From contig NZ_VCNH01000008.1 in the NCBI RefSeq assembly GCF_024355225.1, forward strand, positions 3,596,001 to 3,660,000: a stretch of 64,000 bases of DNA, written 5' to 3'. The translations under genes were made by a program, and so were the position numbers. This document shows positions 18,625 through 27,922 of this stretch, one piece after another (within the stretch, counting starts at the first letter, position 1; each line of letters begins with the position of its first letter). A model generated the notes under the pieces. The model ran no database searches. It saw only the letters and a list, made by a program, of their open reading frames with translations, and had not been told where the DNA came from. The DNA is from Roseovarius sp. M141 (GTDB lineage: Bacteria > Pseudomonadota > Alphaproteobacteria > Rhodobacterales > Rhodobacteraceae).

Positions 18625-20627
18625 ACGGCCTGGACCTGTCCAAGACGCGGTTCATCCTGCCAGCTGACGCAGAACTACTACCTGTGTGCGATTTATCCCC
18701 GTCGCTTCGGGCCAAATTGGGTGCCGTTGATGAAACCGCCGTCGTGATCACAAGACCCGGATTTCGCGCCACAACGCGTCTGGTCCCGGCGCCGATGGCC
18801 GCCCTTCTGGAAGAATTCCGTGTCGAAAGCCTCGTGACCGAAGCCGTGATGCGGTTCAGTCGGGCGCAAGAGCAAGATCCGCTTGAGATTCTGGACATGG
18901 TATTTGACGGGATTTCGACCCTGATCGGGGGCCGCATCCTGCTCGCCGGAACCGAGGCCGACGCACAAACGCTGGTTCCCAGCCTCAGGTCCGGTCAGAC
19001 CTTTTGCGGCATCAGGATCGAGCGGTTGGTCAGATCGCTGAACGACAGCGAGGTTTTCTACGGCCGCACAGAGACAGGCGCGGCAGTCGCGCTGAAACTG
19101 GCACGGGACGGACGCGCCGGCGAAGCCCTGCGCAAGGAGGCGGGGTTTCTGGCACTGCTCGACGGGCAGAGCAGCCCACGGCTTCTGAAGCAGGGGCAAA
19201 GCAAGGGGCGGGAATGGCTGGCGCTGGAGTGGCGGAGCGGGGTGCCGATTTCTGTCGCATCACAGACAGCACGGGCATCGGGCGACAAAAGCCGACTGTT
19301 TCGGCTGGTCGCCGGGCTGCTGGACGCATACGCCGCGCTCCATGCACGTGGTATCGCACATGGCGATATTCATCCCGGCAATCTGATCGCCGATGCGCGC
19401 GATCAGATCACAATCCTGGACTTTGGTCAGGCGACGCTCTCGGCCGACTCACCGGCGATAGACCTGACGCGGACCGGTATTCCCTATTTTTACGACCCCC
19501 AGATGGCGCAGGCAATTCTTCATGAGAGCTTTCCACCGGGCGCAACTGCGCTTGGCGAGCAATTCGCGTTGGGCACCTTGGCCTATCTGCTGATCGCCGG
19601 TGTGTATCCGATGCATGGTGCGGCAGAAAGCACCAAGATACTGAAAAGTATCGTCAAAGACAGGCCCTTGCCCTTCGCCGCACAGGGAGTTGACTCTTGG
19701 CCACGCATCGAAGCAGTCCTGCGACGTGGATTGGCCAAGGATCCGGCTGATCGCTATCCGGACACGGCGGCCTTTTCGCGCGCTTTCAGGACAGCCGGCG
19801 CTTCGCCCCGCAATGCGCCCGCAAGCGTGCCAGCTGACACCTTCGAAATTTTGCGCACCGGTGTCGTCCTGGACGGCTGCGTGCCACATGTGATGGCCTG
19901 GCTCTGTTTGCGCGCCGCCATCGTCGGCGCCGATGCCGACCTAGCGGCACTGGCCAGCATCTCGTGCGCGCGCGCAGCCCCTGGATGGGAGGCGGCGTTC
20001 GTCGCGGCGCAGGTCGCCGGGGCAAGGTCCGACTGGTGCGACCAGGCCGAAGCGGTGGCCACACTCACGGCCGAATTACGTGACCGCAGGACGTGGAATC
20101 CGCGAATGTTGATGCATATTGCGCATCTAGTTCGGGGCCGGGCCACAGACCGCCCCATCGACGCGGATACGATGCTGACATTTACCAAAGCCAGCCTTGG
20201 CAGCCCGGCTGCAAGAACCGAGGGAGATGAAAGCGTTCTACATGCAAAACTTGAGCTTCAGAGATCCAGTGTTCTAGCGCAATCGTCCGATACAAGAGAG
20301 CAGCTGGATCGATTGAGAGGTGGCTCAATATGGCTCTGGTCACTGGCCTATGACATCTATCAGGACGAGACATATTTAGACCGCGCTCTTGCAGCTGAGG
20401 TGCCACAAAACCCGATCCACCACGGTTTTGCGTGCCTGCGCTTGCATCAGCTTACGGGCGATATGCATTGGGTCAAAGCGGCACTGCGTGACGCCAACAC
20501 GGCTTCCTTGAGTCCGGAATCGATTCTTCTGTCGATCGAATGTGGCGCCCCAAGTCGTGCCGAAGCGCCGCTTCTGACCGGCCTTCCCGATCTGTTCGCG
20601 CTGAATGATCGTTTGAAGTTTTTCTAG
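18621..20627 (+). CDS. RRE-like / protein kinase / helical C-terminal domain protein (lanthionine synthetase-like)
   Basis: 668 residues. About residues 45-110 (MAALLEEFRVESLVTEAVMR) resemble the winged-helix recognition element found in RiPP enzymes. Residues ~128-395 are a kinase fold: Lys159 in VALKL, HGDIHPGNLI (248-257) and DFGQA (267-271), all catalytic residues present. Residues ~410-668 are helix-rich and in the place where LanC cyclase sits in LanKC enzymes, but the WCYG and CHG zinc motifs are absent. The gene overlaps the HopA1-like gene by 4 bp. Together they suggest phosphorylation and elimination of Ser/Thr in the upstream product. A signalling kinase is the alternative. Confidence 0.65.
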   Translation: MNGLDLSKTRFILPADAELLPVCDLSPSLRAKLGAVDETAVVITRPGFRATTRLVPAPMAALLEEFRVESLVTEAVMRFSRAQEQDPLEILDMVFDGISTLIGGRILLAGTEADAQTLVPSLRSGQTFCGIRIERLVRSLNDSEVFYGRTETGAAVALKLARDGRAGEALRKEAGFLALLDGQSSPRLLKQGQSKGREWLALEWRSGVPISVASQTARASGDKSRLFRLVAGLLDAYAALHARGIAHGDIHPGNLIADARDQITILDFGQATLSADSPAIDLTRTGIPYFYDPQMAQAILHESFPPGATALGEQFALGTLAYLLIAGVYPMHGAAESTKILKSIVKDRPLPFAAQGVDSWPRIEAVLRRGLAKDPADRYPDTAAFSRAFRTAGASPRNAPASVPADTFEILRTGVVLDGCVPHVMAWLCLRAAIVGADADLAALASISCARAAPGWEAAFVAAQVAGARSDWCDQAEAVATLTAELRDRRTWNPRMLMHIAHLVRGRATDRPIDADTMLTFTKASLGSPAARTEGDESVLHAKLELQRSSVLAQSSDTREQLDRLRGGSIWLWSLAYDIYQDETYLDRALAAEVPQNPIHHGFACLRLHQLTGDMHWVKAALRDANTASLSPESILLSIECGAPSRAEAPLLTGLPDLFALNDRLKFF

Positions 20628-20733
20628 GCTCTCGGCCCACCGGGCAGATCGCAGGGGCGTGGATTTCGCCGTTCGTTCCGCTTCCGAATGGAAGGCAGCG
20701 CGCGGAGGCCCCGCGCCCGCATCCACCGTTGCT

Positions 20734-20778
20734 AAAGCGTTTCGCGAAAAACCTGAATCACTGCTTTTCTCGAAACGC
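20734..20778. repeat. Palindromic intergenic repeat (copy 2)
   Basis: Inverted arms GCGTTTCGCGAAAA (20737-20750) and TTTTCTCGAAACGC (20765-20778) differ at one position. Over 45 bp it matches the reverse complement of the element at 10589-10633 except for three positions, loop included. It lies 107 bp after the kinase gene. Confidence 0.8.
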
Positions 20779-20800
20779 CCGCGACATGCTAGCATTACAC

Positions 20801-20843
20801 GCGTTTCGCCTTAAATGAGTGCCTCAAGTTTAAGGCGAAACGC
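20801..20843. repeat. Related palindrome with 15-bp perfect arms
   Basis: Arms GCGTTTCGCCTTAAA and TTTAAGGCGAAACGC are perfect complements around a 13-base loop. The outer GCGTTTCG core is shared with copies 1 and 2 but the inner arm differs, so it is a second subtype of the same repeat family. It lies 22 bp after copy 2, giving a tandem hairpin pair that could end transcription of the RiPP-like operon. Confidence 0.75.
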
Positions 20844-20917
20844 TTTGAACCATGGCAAACCTGAACTTATGACATGCATCATCCGTGCGTGATAAATCTC
20901 AATTACAGGACCTGAAG

Positions 20918-22177
20918 ATGATCCAACAGCGACCCGATCTGATTGCCGCGATCCGCGACCGATTTGCCCATGTGGACACCTGTCCGTTTCAGGGGCCGCG
21001 TATCTTCTTTGAAAATGCGGGGGGCGCGCTGACGTTGAAATCCGTGGTCGACACATCGGCCAAATATGCGGCCATTCCCGACAATCAGGGGCGCGATAAC
21101 CCCGCCGCCCATGCCTTGGTTGACACCATCAACACCGCCAAGGCCGATCTGGCGGTTTTGATGAACGCCTCGTCGGGGCAATTTTTCGCCGGGGAAAGCG
21201 GCACCGAACTGCTGTTCCGGATGATCCGTACCGCCTGTGTGAACGCGCCCAAAGGTGCCCGGGTGCTGGGCAGTTCGATCGAGCACCCGGCCAGCCGCAG
21301 TGCAGCGCGCCGCTGGGCCGATATCGCCGGGCTGACCTATGTGAACGTGCCGCATGATGATGCGACCGGGCGGGTCACGGCGGCGGATTACACGCGGCTG
21401 ATGACACCGGATGTGGCCGTGGCCACGATCCTGCATGCCTCGCCCGTCACTGGTATCGGCATGGACGTGGCGGCGATTTCCGCCGCGATCCGCGCGGTGG
21501 CGCCAGAGTGTCTGATCATCGTCGATGGTATCCAGCACGCGGCCCACGGCCAGATGGATCTGGACGCCTATGACGTGGATGGCTACGCGATTTCACCCTA
21601 CAAGATGTTCTCGCGACACGGCTTTGGCATCGCGTGGATTTCAGACCGGCTGAGCGCGCTGCCCCATGACATGCTGATCAATGCCCCGACCACCGGATGG
21701 GAGCTGGGTACCCGCGACACCGGCGCCTATGCCACGATCTCGGATGTGGTCCGCTATTTCGATTGGCTGGGCGGCGAGGTTTCGACCGAAACCGATCCGC
21801 GCGCCCGGATCAATACCGCAGGCCGCGCGATCCGAAGCTATGAAACCCATCTGACCGATGCGATGATCAACGGCACCGGCAACCTGCCGGGACTACGCGA
21901 GATGGCGCATGTGACGATCCTGGCCGGGGCGGACAACCCGGCACGCGAAGGGCTGGTTTCGATCGTGGTAGCGGGCACGCCTTCTGCCGAGGTCGTGACG
22001 CTGTTGAACAATCAGGGCATCCGCACCCACACCCGCAAGGCGGATCACTATAGCGGCAACGTGCTGGACCCGCTTGGCCTGCCCGATTGCATCCGTATTT
22101 CGCTGTGCCATTACAACACCGAACAGGAAGTGGCGCAGTTGCTGGCGGCGCTGCGCGAAATCGGCAGGGACGGCTGA
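20918..22177 (+). CDS. Class V aminotransferase / cysteine desulfurase-like protein
   Basis: 419 residues from ATG at 20918 (AGGA eight bases upstream). PLP fold type I with FFENAGGALTLKSVVD at the N-terminus, IVDGIQHAAHGQMDLD (Asp-x-x-x-His pair) and the lysine in AISPYKMFSRHGFG. The DxxQ-to-H and SPYK arrangement fits the SufS/CsdA-like group, but the usual catalytic Cys loop near the C-terminus is not evident, so a desulfurase activity is doubtful; a kynureninase- or isopenicillin-epimerase-like role is possible. It stands alone and converges on the PepSY gene across a terminator. Confidence 0.8.
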   Translation: MIQQRPDLIAAIRDRFAHVDTCPFQGPRIFFENAGGALTLKSVVDTSAKYAAIPDNQGRDNPAAHALVDTINTAKADLAVLMNASSGQFFAGESGTELLFRMIRTACVNAPKGARVLGSSIEHPASRSAARRWADIAGLTYVNVPHDDATGRVTAADYTRLMTPDVAVATILHASPVTGIGMDVAAISAAIRAVAPECLIIVDGIQHAAHGQMDLDAYDVDGYAISPYKMFSRHGFGIAWISDRLSALPHDMLINAPTTGWELGTRDTGAYATISDVVRYFDWLGGEVSTETDPRARINTAGRAIRSYETHLTDAMINGTGNLPGLREMAHVTILAGADNPAREGLVSIVVAGTPSAEVVTLLNNQGIRTHTRKADHYSGNVLDPLGLPDCIRISLCHYNTEQEVAQLLAALREIGRDG

Positions 22178-22196
22178 CGGACAACCCTCCCGTAGT

Positions 22197-22222
22197 GGGC
22201 GCCCGGTGACAGCCGGGCGCCC
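22197..22222. terminator. Bidirectional terminator hairpin
   Basis: Perfect 10-bp GC-rich arms GGGCGCCCGG and CCGGGCGCCC with a 6-base loop, in the 51-bp gap between two convergent genes (ends 22177 and 22229). A short T-rich run (GTCTTTA) follows on the plus strand. Confidence 0.75.
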
Positions 22223-22228
22223 GTGTCT

Positions 22229-23581
22229 TTACGCCGTGCGCAGGCGGCGGCCTGACAGATGCAACACGATCTCGATAGCGGCAAGCACCAGCATCGACAG
22301 CCCCACCAACGGAAAGAAGATTCCGGCTGCCACGGCCATAAGCAGCAGCGTGCGCGGAATCCGCCAGTCCGTCGGCACCGGCGGCACACCAAGCGCGCCA
22401 GACGGGCGGCGTTTCCACCACATGACCGCCGCAGAGCAGCACAGCATCACCATCGCCGCGCAGGCCAGCAGCAGGACAATCTGATTCAGCAGCCCCCACT
22501 CCTGCCCCATATGAACACTGATGCCCCATTCCGCCCAGCGCCCCAGCATGCCAAGATCAGCGAGGTCGGCGTCAAACAGCACCTCGCCGGAGTATTGGTC
22601 CAGATGGATCACCCGCTCATAGGTGATGTCGTCAGGATAGACCGAAGCGGTAAAGACGCCCTCCGGTCCGTTCGGCATGGAGATCGCGTAACCCGGCACG
22701 ATGCCGAGATCCTCGACCTTTGCCACGACGGTATCCAGCTTCTGAGGGACGCCATCAGCCGCCCCGGACAGCGGCATCGGCTGATTCTCCATGATCCACG
22801 GGGCGCGGTCCACGGCATCTGACACAGGTTGGGTCGAGACCGGTAGTTTCGACCAATACCCATCCGTCATCCCGATGCCCAGCGCATAGGAATATTCGTA
22901 GAACTTTCCGCCCCAGACCGAGGACCACGGCAACCCGGTCATCGCAAGAAAGACGATGAAGCCACCAGTGTAGAGCCCCGTGACCGCGTGCAGATCCCGC
23001 CACCACGGACGCCCGCGGCTGGCCTTGATCGACACGGTGCCCACCTTTCGCCCGCGCGGCCACCAGAGGTAGATGCCCGTGGCAACCAACAGCACCATCC
23101 ACCCGGCAGCCATCTCGATCAGCCGGTTACCGATCCAGCCCACATATTCAAGCGAGTGAAGTTTGCGCACGACATACATGGCAGGACTGCCCGGTGCGCC
23201 GGCATCCCAGAGGCTGCCAAGCACCTCGCCGGTGTAGGGGTCGACGTAGAGCGTGGTCTTCAGCCCGTCCGCGCCCAGAATATCAACCTCGGCGCTACGG
23301 TCTGATGCTGCGGCGGGTGTATAGGCCTTCAATGTACCGGGGTGCGCGTCCAGCGCTTCGGCGGTGATTTGCGAAGACAAAAGCGGGGCAGTCGCCGCCG
23401 GCTCTACGAAGCGTAGTCGGCTGTATGCGGCGTCGTTGATTTCGTCCTTGAACAGGTAGATCCCGCCCGTCACCGCGAGGATGAGAACAAAGGGCAGGAC
23501 GACGAGTCCTGCGATAAAATGCCAACGCCAAATGGCGCGATAGAGCGCCGGGCTGGGCGCATTTAGGGTTTGCTTGGTCAT
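22229..23581 (-). CDS. PepSY-associated TM (PiuB-like) membrane protein
   Basis: About 450 residues, start taken at 23581 (a start 15 bp upstream is also possible). It has the PepSY_TM layout: an N-terminal helix with W-R-W-H (YRAIWRWHFIAGLVVLPF), two PepSY domains, an HSLEYVG segment, and C-terminal helices. Such inner-membrane proteins accompany ferric-siderophore or heme systems and some reduce metals. Directly downstream of the CPLC-motif protein gene, it likely shares its transcript. No receptor gene is adjacent, so the ligand is unknown. Confidence 0.82.
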   Translation of the reverse strand: MTKQTLNAPSPALYRAIWRWHFIAGLVVLPFVLILAVTGGIYLFKDEINDAAYSRLRFVEPAATAPLLSSQITAEALDAHPGTLKAYTPAAASDRSAEVDILGADGLKTTLYVDPYTGEVLGSLWDAGAPGSPAMYVVRKLHSLEYVGWIGNRLIEMAAGWMVLLVATGIYLWWPRGRKVGTVSIKASRGRPWWRDLHAVTGLYTGGFIVFLAMTGLPWSSVWGGKFYEYSYALGIGMTDGYWSKLPVSTQPVSDAVDRAPWIMENQPMPLSGAADGVPQKLDTVVAKVEDLGIVPGYAISMPNGPEGVFTASVYPDDITYERVIHLDQYSGEVLFDADLADLGMLGRWAEWGISVHMGQEWGLLNQIVLLLACAAMVMLCCSAAVMWWKRRPSGALGVPPVPTDWRIPRTLLLMAVAAGIFFPLVGLSMLVLAAIEIVLHLSGRRLRTA

Positions 23582-23685
23582 GGGTCCATTCCACATGGGT
23601 CGCCGCTGTTGCGGACGAAAGACAAAGGGATGCCTGGCGGGCGTGCCGCCAAAGGCCGGTTCAAATGCGTGACGGCGCAGGGCCG

Positions 23686-24036
23686 TCAGGCGAGAACCGG
23701 GGGCGCCCGTGGAGAATGGTTGAGTTCGCGCGCCTGTGCGGCGCGGTAAAGATCGCCCAGCCGCCGCACGCCGTCATGCGGTGTCAGCAGAACGGCAACC
23801 CCGCTGTGTCCGATTGCAGGGGCTTCGGGCAGGCCATGACAGAGCGGACAGCGGTGATCATGCGCCCGACCTTCACCGCACAGATCCCCACCAAGCCCGC
23901 CATGGGCCGACTCGGACGCGGCAAGCGCCAGATCTGCCCGGTTCGGCGCCAGCATTCCAGCCGACGTCATGCCGGTCACGGCGACAAGAATCGCCATGAG
24001 GCAGGCAAGGAGAGTGGCTGCGGGCCGGATTTTCAT
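23686..24036 (-). CDS. Small secreted protein with CPLC motif (DUF2946-like)
   Basis: 116 residues, start at MKIRPAATLL (24036). A hydrophobic N-terminal segment (residues 8-27) serves as signal or anchor. A HDHRCPLCHG motif in the middle matches the DUF2946-type arrangement found beside TonB receptors and copper or iron genes. It sits 104 bp upstream of the PepSY gene on the same strand. Metal binding by the His/Cys motif is likely; function unknown. Confidence 0.65.
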   Translation of the reverse strand: MKIRPAATLLACLMAILVAVTGMTSAGMLAPNRADLALAASESAHGGLGGDLCGEGRAHDHRCPLCHGLPEAPAIGHSGVAVLLTPHDGVRRLGDLYRAAQARELNHSPRAPPVLA

Positions 24037-24216
24037 GGCGACTGAATGCCACGAAAAGGCCTGACGCGAAAGAGCGCAAATTGGCTGATCCGCCCATCCG
24101 AAGCGGTGGCTCAGCCCAACGCGGACGTGATACCATTGCTCACGGCTGACCTTCCCCGGCGGACGAGGACCGAGTGCGCAGTGCCGGGACTGCCCCGCGG
24201 CCAAAGTCGACTATTT

Positions 24217-26592
24217 CTATCCATCGCTCGTGAAGTAAGGGATTTTCGGACCCTGCGATAGTTCGCTTGCCGATTGCACCAGCGCTTGGGCATCGAGACG
24301 GAAATGCCGGTAGAGATCAGTAATGGTTCCAGTTTGACCGAAATGTTCGACCCCATGCGAGATCGTCCGATGTCCCCAAACCCCGCCAAGCCACGAAAGC
24401 GTTGCCGGATGGCCGTCGATGACGGTGATCAGTGCACAACCGCGGGGCAGGTCCCGCAACAGGGTTTCGATATGTGACGCGGCGCAGGCGTCCCCTGCGG
24501 CGCGGGCTCTTTGGGCGGCAGTCCAGCCTGCGTTCAGGCGGTCGGCAGATGTCACGGCCAGAACACCAACATCGCGGCACCCCTGCCCGATAAGGCCCGC
24601 CGCCTTGATCGCCTCCTGCGCAACGGCGCCTTGATACGCGATGACAACCTCGCAGTTCGGTCCCGGTTTGCGCATCCAATACGCCCCGTCGATGGCCCCC
24701 TGGCGAAAGGCGTCGTCCACCCGCGTCCCCGGCTGTTCGATCGGATTCGTGGTCAGCCGCAAATAGACGGAACCGCCGGTCTCGTCGCGCAGCCATGTCC
24801 GTTCGTCCGGGACGCTTTCGCCGTCCTTTTGCAAATAGCTGAACGCCCATTCCATGATGACGGCCAATTCATCAGCAAAGGCCGGTTCAAACGCGGCAAG
24901 ACCATCCTGAGACATCCCGATCAGGGGGGAGGCGATGGATTGATGCGCGCCACCTTCTGGGGCCAGCGTAACCCCGGACGGCGTGCCAACGATTATAAAG
25001 CGCGCATCCTGATAACAGGCGTAATTTAGCGCATCCAGGCCACGGGACACGAATGGATCATAGACCGTGCCGATCGGGATCAGGCGTTTGCCGAAAATCG
25101 AATGCGACAGCCCGGCAGCCGCCAATAGCAGGAACAGGTTCATCTCTGCGATGCCCAGCTCGATATGCTGACCTTCGGGGGCAAATTCCCACTTTGAGGT
25201 GGACGGGATCTTTTCGGCCTTGAATGTGTCCTCTTGATACGCGCGCGCAAACAGCTTGCGACGATTCACCCATGGGCCAAGGTTGGTCGTGCCGGTGACA
25301 TCGGGCGAGGTCGTGACGATCCGTTCGGCCAGTTGGCTGTCACCCTTGGACAAATCATCGAGTATTTTCCCGAACGCCATCTGGGTAGAGATTTCGCGAT
25401 CAGACGCCAGGGTAATCGCGGGAACATCAATCACATCGTCATGATAGCGGCGGCGACCATCGGCAAAAAACGGTGTCTTTGCCAGCTGTGTTTCAAAGAC
25501 AGCTGGATCGGCAATGGTTGCAAACCTGTCCCATTCCTGACCCGGCGCAACGCCCATATGTTCCTGCCATTGCGCCATCTGGGTCTTGTTCATCAAACCG
25601 CCGTGGTTGTCCTTGTGGCCCGCGATCGGCGTTCCCCAGCCCTTGATTGTGTAGGCAAGGAAGCAGACCGGGCGGTCATGGTCGATCGCGGCAAAGGTGT
25701 CGGCCATCGTCTGCACGCAATTGCCACCCAAATTCTCCATCAGTTCCGCAAGATCCACGTCGCTGCGCCGCTCGATCAGGGCGGTGACGTCACCTTGATC
25801 GCCCAGAGCCTCCATCAGACGTTCGCGCCAAACCGCACCGCCCATGAAGGTCAGCGCGGAATACAGCTGATTGGGGCAATCATCGATCCACTGGCGCAAT
25901 TTTTCCCCGCCCGCTTCTTCAAAGGCTGCGCGCTGCAGGTGGCCATATTTGACGCGCACAACGTCCCAACCGAACGCATCAAAAATCTGCTCAACGCGCT
26001 TGAACAACCCTTCGCGTACGACGCCGTCCAAAGATTGGCGGTTGTAGTCGATGATCCACCAGCAATTGCGCAGATCATTTTTCCAGCCCTCTTGCAGGGC
26101 CTCGTAGATGTTCCCCTCATCCAGTTCTGCGTCGCCGACCAAGGCGATCATACGCCCCATTTTTCGCTCACCGCCCCAAGCCTTGGCGTGGACATAGTCC
26201 TGCACGATCGAGGCGAATGATGTTACCGCAACGCCCAGCCCAACCGACCCGGTAGAAAAATCAACGTCATCAACGTCCTTGGTGCGGGACGGATAGCTTT
26301 GAACGCCGCCATAGCCGCGAAAATTCTCCATCTTTTCGCGTGTCTGATGGCCCATCAAATACTGGATCGCATGAAATATCGGGGATGCGTGGGGCTTTAC
26401 CGCGACACGGTCTTCGGGCCGCAATGTCTGGAAATAGAGTGCCGTCATAATCGACACCATCGACGCCGAAGAGGCCTGATGCCCCCCGACCTTGATCCCG
26501 TCCGCCTTTGGGCGAATGTGATTGGCGTTGTGGATCATCCAATGGGACAGCCACAGCAAACGTTGTTCAATGGTTTTAAGATACGGTGTCAT
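24217..26592 (-). CDS. mdeB: MdeB: 2-oxoacid dehydrogenase E1 (homodimeric, AceE-like)
   Basis: 791 residues from ATG at 26592, shorter than the ~890 of AceE. Thiamine-diphosphate motif GDAELDEGN (153-161) with the partner WWIIDYNRQSLDG; the transketolase-type pyrimidine domain follows (HIELGIAEMNLFLLL). Located 10 bp after mdeA. In Pseudomonas putida the mdeBA pair joins methionine gamma-lyase with an E1-like enzyme that handles the 2-oxobutyrate released. The same pairing here supports that role. No E2/E3 genes are adjacent, so it must share subunits encoded elsewhere. Confidence 0.85.
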   Translation of the reverse strand: MTPYLKTIEQRLLWLSHWMIHNANHIRPKADGIKVGGHQASSASMVSIMTALYFQTLRPEDRVAVKPHASPIFHAIQYLMGHQTREKMENFRGYGGVQSYPSRTKDVDDVDFSTGSVGLGVAVTSFASIVQDYVHAKAWGGERKMGRMIALVGDAELDEGNIYEALQEGWKNDLRNCWWIIDYNRQSLDGVVREGLFKRVEQIFDAFGWDVVRVKYGHLQRAAFEEAGGEKLRQWIDDCPNQLYSALTFMGGAVWRERLMEALGDQGDVTALIERRSDVDLAELMENLGGNCVQTMADTFAAIDHDRPVCFLAYTIKGWGTPIAGHKDNHGGLMNKTQMAQWQEHMGVAPGQEWDRFATIADPAVFETQLAKTPFFADGRRRYHDDVIDVPAITLASDREISTQMAFGKILDDLSKGDSQLAERIVTTSPDVTGTTNLGPWVNRRKLFARAYQEDTFKAEKIPSTSKWEFAPEGQHIELGIAEMNLFLLLAAAGLSHSIFGKRLIPIGTVYDPFVSRGLDALNYACYQDARFIIVGTPSGVTLAPEGGAHQSIASPLIGMSQDGLAAFEPAFADELAVIMEWAFSYLQKDGESVPDERTWLRDETGGSVYLRLTTNPIEQPGTRVDDAFRQGAIDGAYWMRKPGPNCEVVIAYQGAVAQEAIKAAGLIGQGCRDVGVLAVTSADRLNAGWTAAQRARAAGDACAASHIETLLRDLPRGCALITVIDGHPATLSWLGGVWGHRTISHGVEHFGQTGTITDLYRHFRLDAQALVQSASELSQGPKIPYFTSDG

Positions 26593-26602
26593 GCGCTTTC
26601 CC

Positions 26603-27808
26603 TCAGGCGGCGTTGCGGGCAGGAGGCCGAGGCAGAGCTTGCGCCAAATCGGCAATCACATCATCAATTCCTTCTAGGCCAATCGACAATCGCACCAATC
26701 CCTCGCTGATGCCATGCGCGGCGCGCTCTTCCTTGGTATAGGTCGAATGGGTCATGCTGGCGGGGTGTTGTACCAATGTTTCGGCGTCGCCCAATGACAC
26801 CGCGCGCGTGATCAGCTGCAATCTGTTCATCATGTCGATGCCCGCTTGCATCCCGCCGGTCAGCTCAAAGGCAATCATGCCGCCAAACTGGGTCATCTGC
26901 CGCTTGGCCAGATCATGTTGCTCAAAACTTTGCAGGCCCGGGTACCAGACCTGTCGCACGCCAGGCGACTGTTCCAGCATTTTGGCCACCGTGGCCGCAC
27001 TACTGCAATGGCGGTCCATCCTAAGCTCGAGCGTCTTGATCCCGCGCAGCACAAGCATCGCATTGAACGGCGCCATGACGGCGCCCGTCATATCCTTCAT
27101 GCCCTGAAGACGAATTTCGCTCACAAGGTCCGCCGGTCCAACCAATAGACCGGCGACGACATCGCCATGCCCGCCCAGATATTTCGTCGCCGAATGCAGC
27201 ACAATGTCAGCACCATGTTTGATTGGCTGGGTCAGGTATGGCGTGGCATATGTATTATCAACGACGACATAGGCGCCATGTTCATGGGCGATATCGGAAA
27301 TTGCCTGAATATCGACCAACCGCATGTTGGGGTTTGCAGGCGTTTCAAAATAGACGATTTTGGTCTTCTGCGACATCGCGGCGCTCAGGTTTTCCGGATT
27401 GGTCAGGTCAACATGGGTGATCCTGACCCCGAATTTCGCCAACCCGTGCTGCATGAACGAAAAGGTGCAGCCATAAAGCGTTTTGTCCAGGATGACCTCA
27501 TCACCCGGCCCCAGAATGGTCCACATCGTCGCCGTGATTGCCGCCATGCCCGATGCCAGCGCAAGCCCTGCTTCGGCCCCTTCCAAAACGGCGATGCGGC
27601 GCTCAAGCAAGTCGCAGGTCGGGTTGGAAATACGCGAATAGATGTACCCCGGCTGTTCACCCGCGAACATTTCGCCTCCCGCTTCGGCGGTTTCAAACGC
27701 AAAAGTCGACGTCAAATGCAATGGCGGCGTCAAAGCGCCCTCGTTTTGCATCGGGTCATAGCCATGGTGGATTGCCAAAGTCGAAAAGCTGACGGGAAAA
27801 TTGCGCAT
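26603..27808 (-). CDS. mdeA: Methionine gamma-lyase MdeA
   Basis: 401 residues from ATG at 27808, chosen for GGAG six bases upstream; an ATG four codons earlier lacks one. Cys/Met metabolism PLP family: Lys209 in HSATKYLGGH, Tyr-Gly-Cys in TLYGCTFSF with Cys114, the residue that marks methionine gamma-lyases over cystathionine enzymes. It splits methionine to methanethiol, ammonia and 2-oxobutyrate. Forms an operon with mdeB and is divergent from the Lrp-type regulator mdeR. Confidence 0.92.
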   Translation of the reverse strand: MRNFPVSFSTLAIHHGYDPMQNEGALTPPLHLTSTFAFETAEAGGEMFAGEQPGYIYSRISNPTCDLLERRIAVLEGAEAGLALASGMAAITATMWTILGPGDEVILDKTLYGCTFSFMQHGLAKFGVRITHVDLTNPENLSAAMSQKTKIVYFETPANPNMRLVDIQAISDIAHEHGAYVVVDNTYATPYLTQPIKHGADIVLHSATKYLGGHGDVVAGLLVGPADLVSEIRLQGMKDMTGAVMAPFNAMLVLRGIKTLELRMDRHCSSAATVAKMLEQSPGVRQVWYPGLQSFEQHDLAKRQMTQFGGMIAFELTGGMQAGIDMMNRLQLITRAVSLGDAETLVQHPASMTHSTYTKEERAAHGISEGLVRLSIGLEGIDDVIADLAQALPRPPARNAA

Positions 27809-27893
27809 CTGTGGCTCCATAGGTGTTTGACCAGAAGGATAGACCAGTTTCGGCAGGGAAATATTGCCGTTTATGCCGCAACACTCTATAGTA

Positions 27894-27912
27894 TTGGCAT
27901 AGTATGCCAATG
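27894..27912. promoter_or_regulatory. Palindromic operator in mdeA-mdeR intergenic region
   Basis: ATTGGCATA-G-TATGCCAAT is a perfect 9-bp inverted repeat with one central base, in the 114-bp gap between mdeA (27808) and mdeR (27923), ending 10 bp before the mdeR start. It is well placed for binding by the Lrp-type MdeR dimer and for autoregulation. Confidence 0.72.
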
Positions 27913-27922
27913 GATCGCCATT

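Noticed and set aside
18621..20627. Full LanC cyclase domain in the kinase protein
   Set aside because: The C-terminal part is helical but lacks the WCYG and CHG zinc motifs, so cyclase activity is not claimed.
20918..22177. SufS cysteine desulfurase call
   Set aside because: The fold fits but the catalytic Cys loop was not found and no suf/isc genes adjoin, so only the class V family is given.
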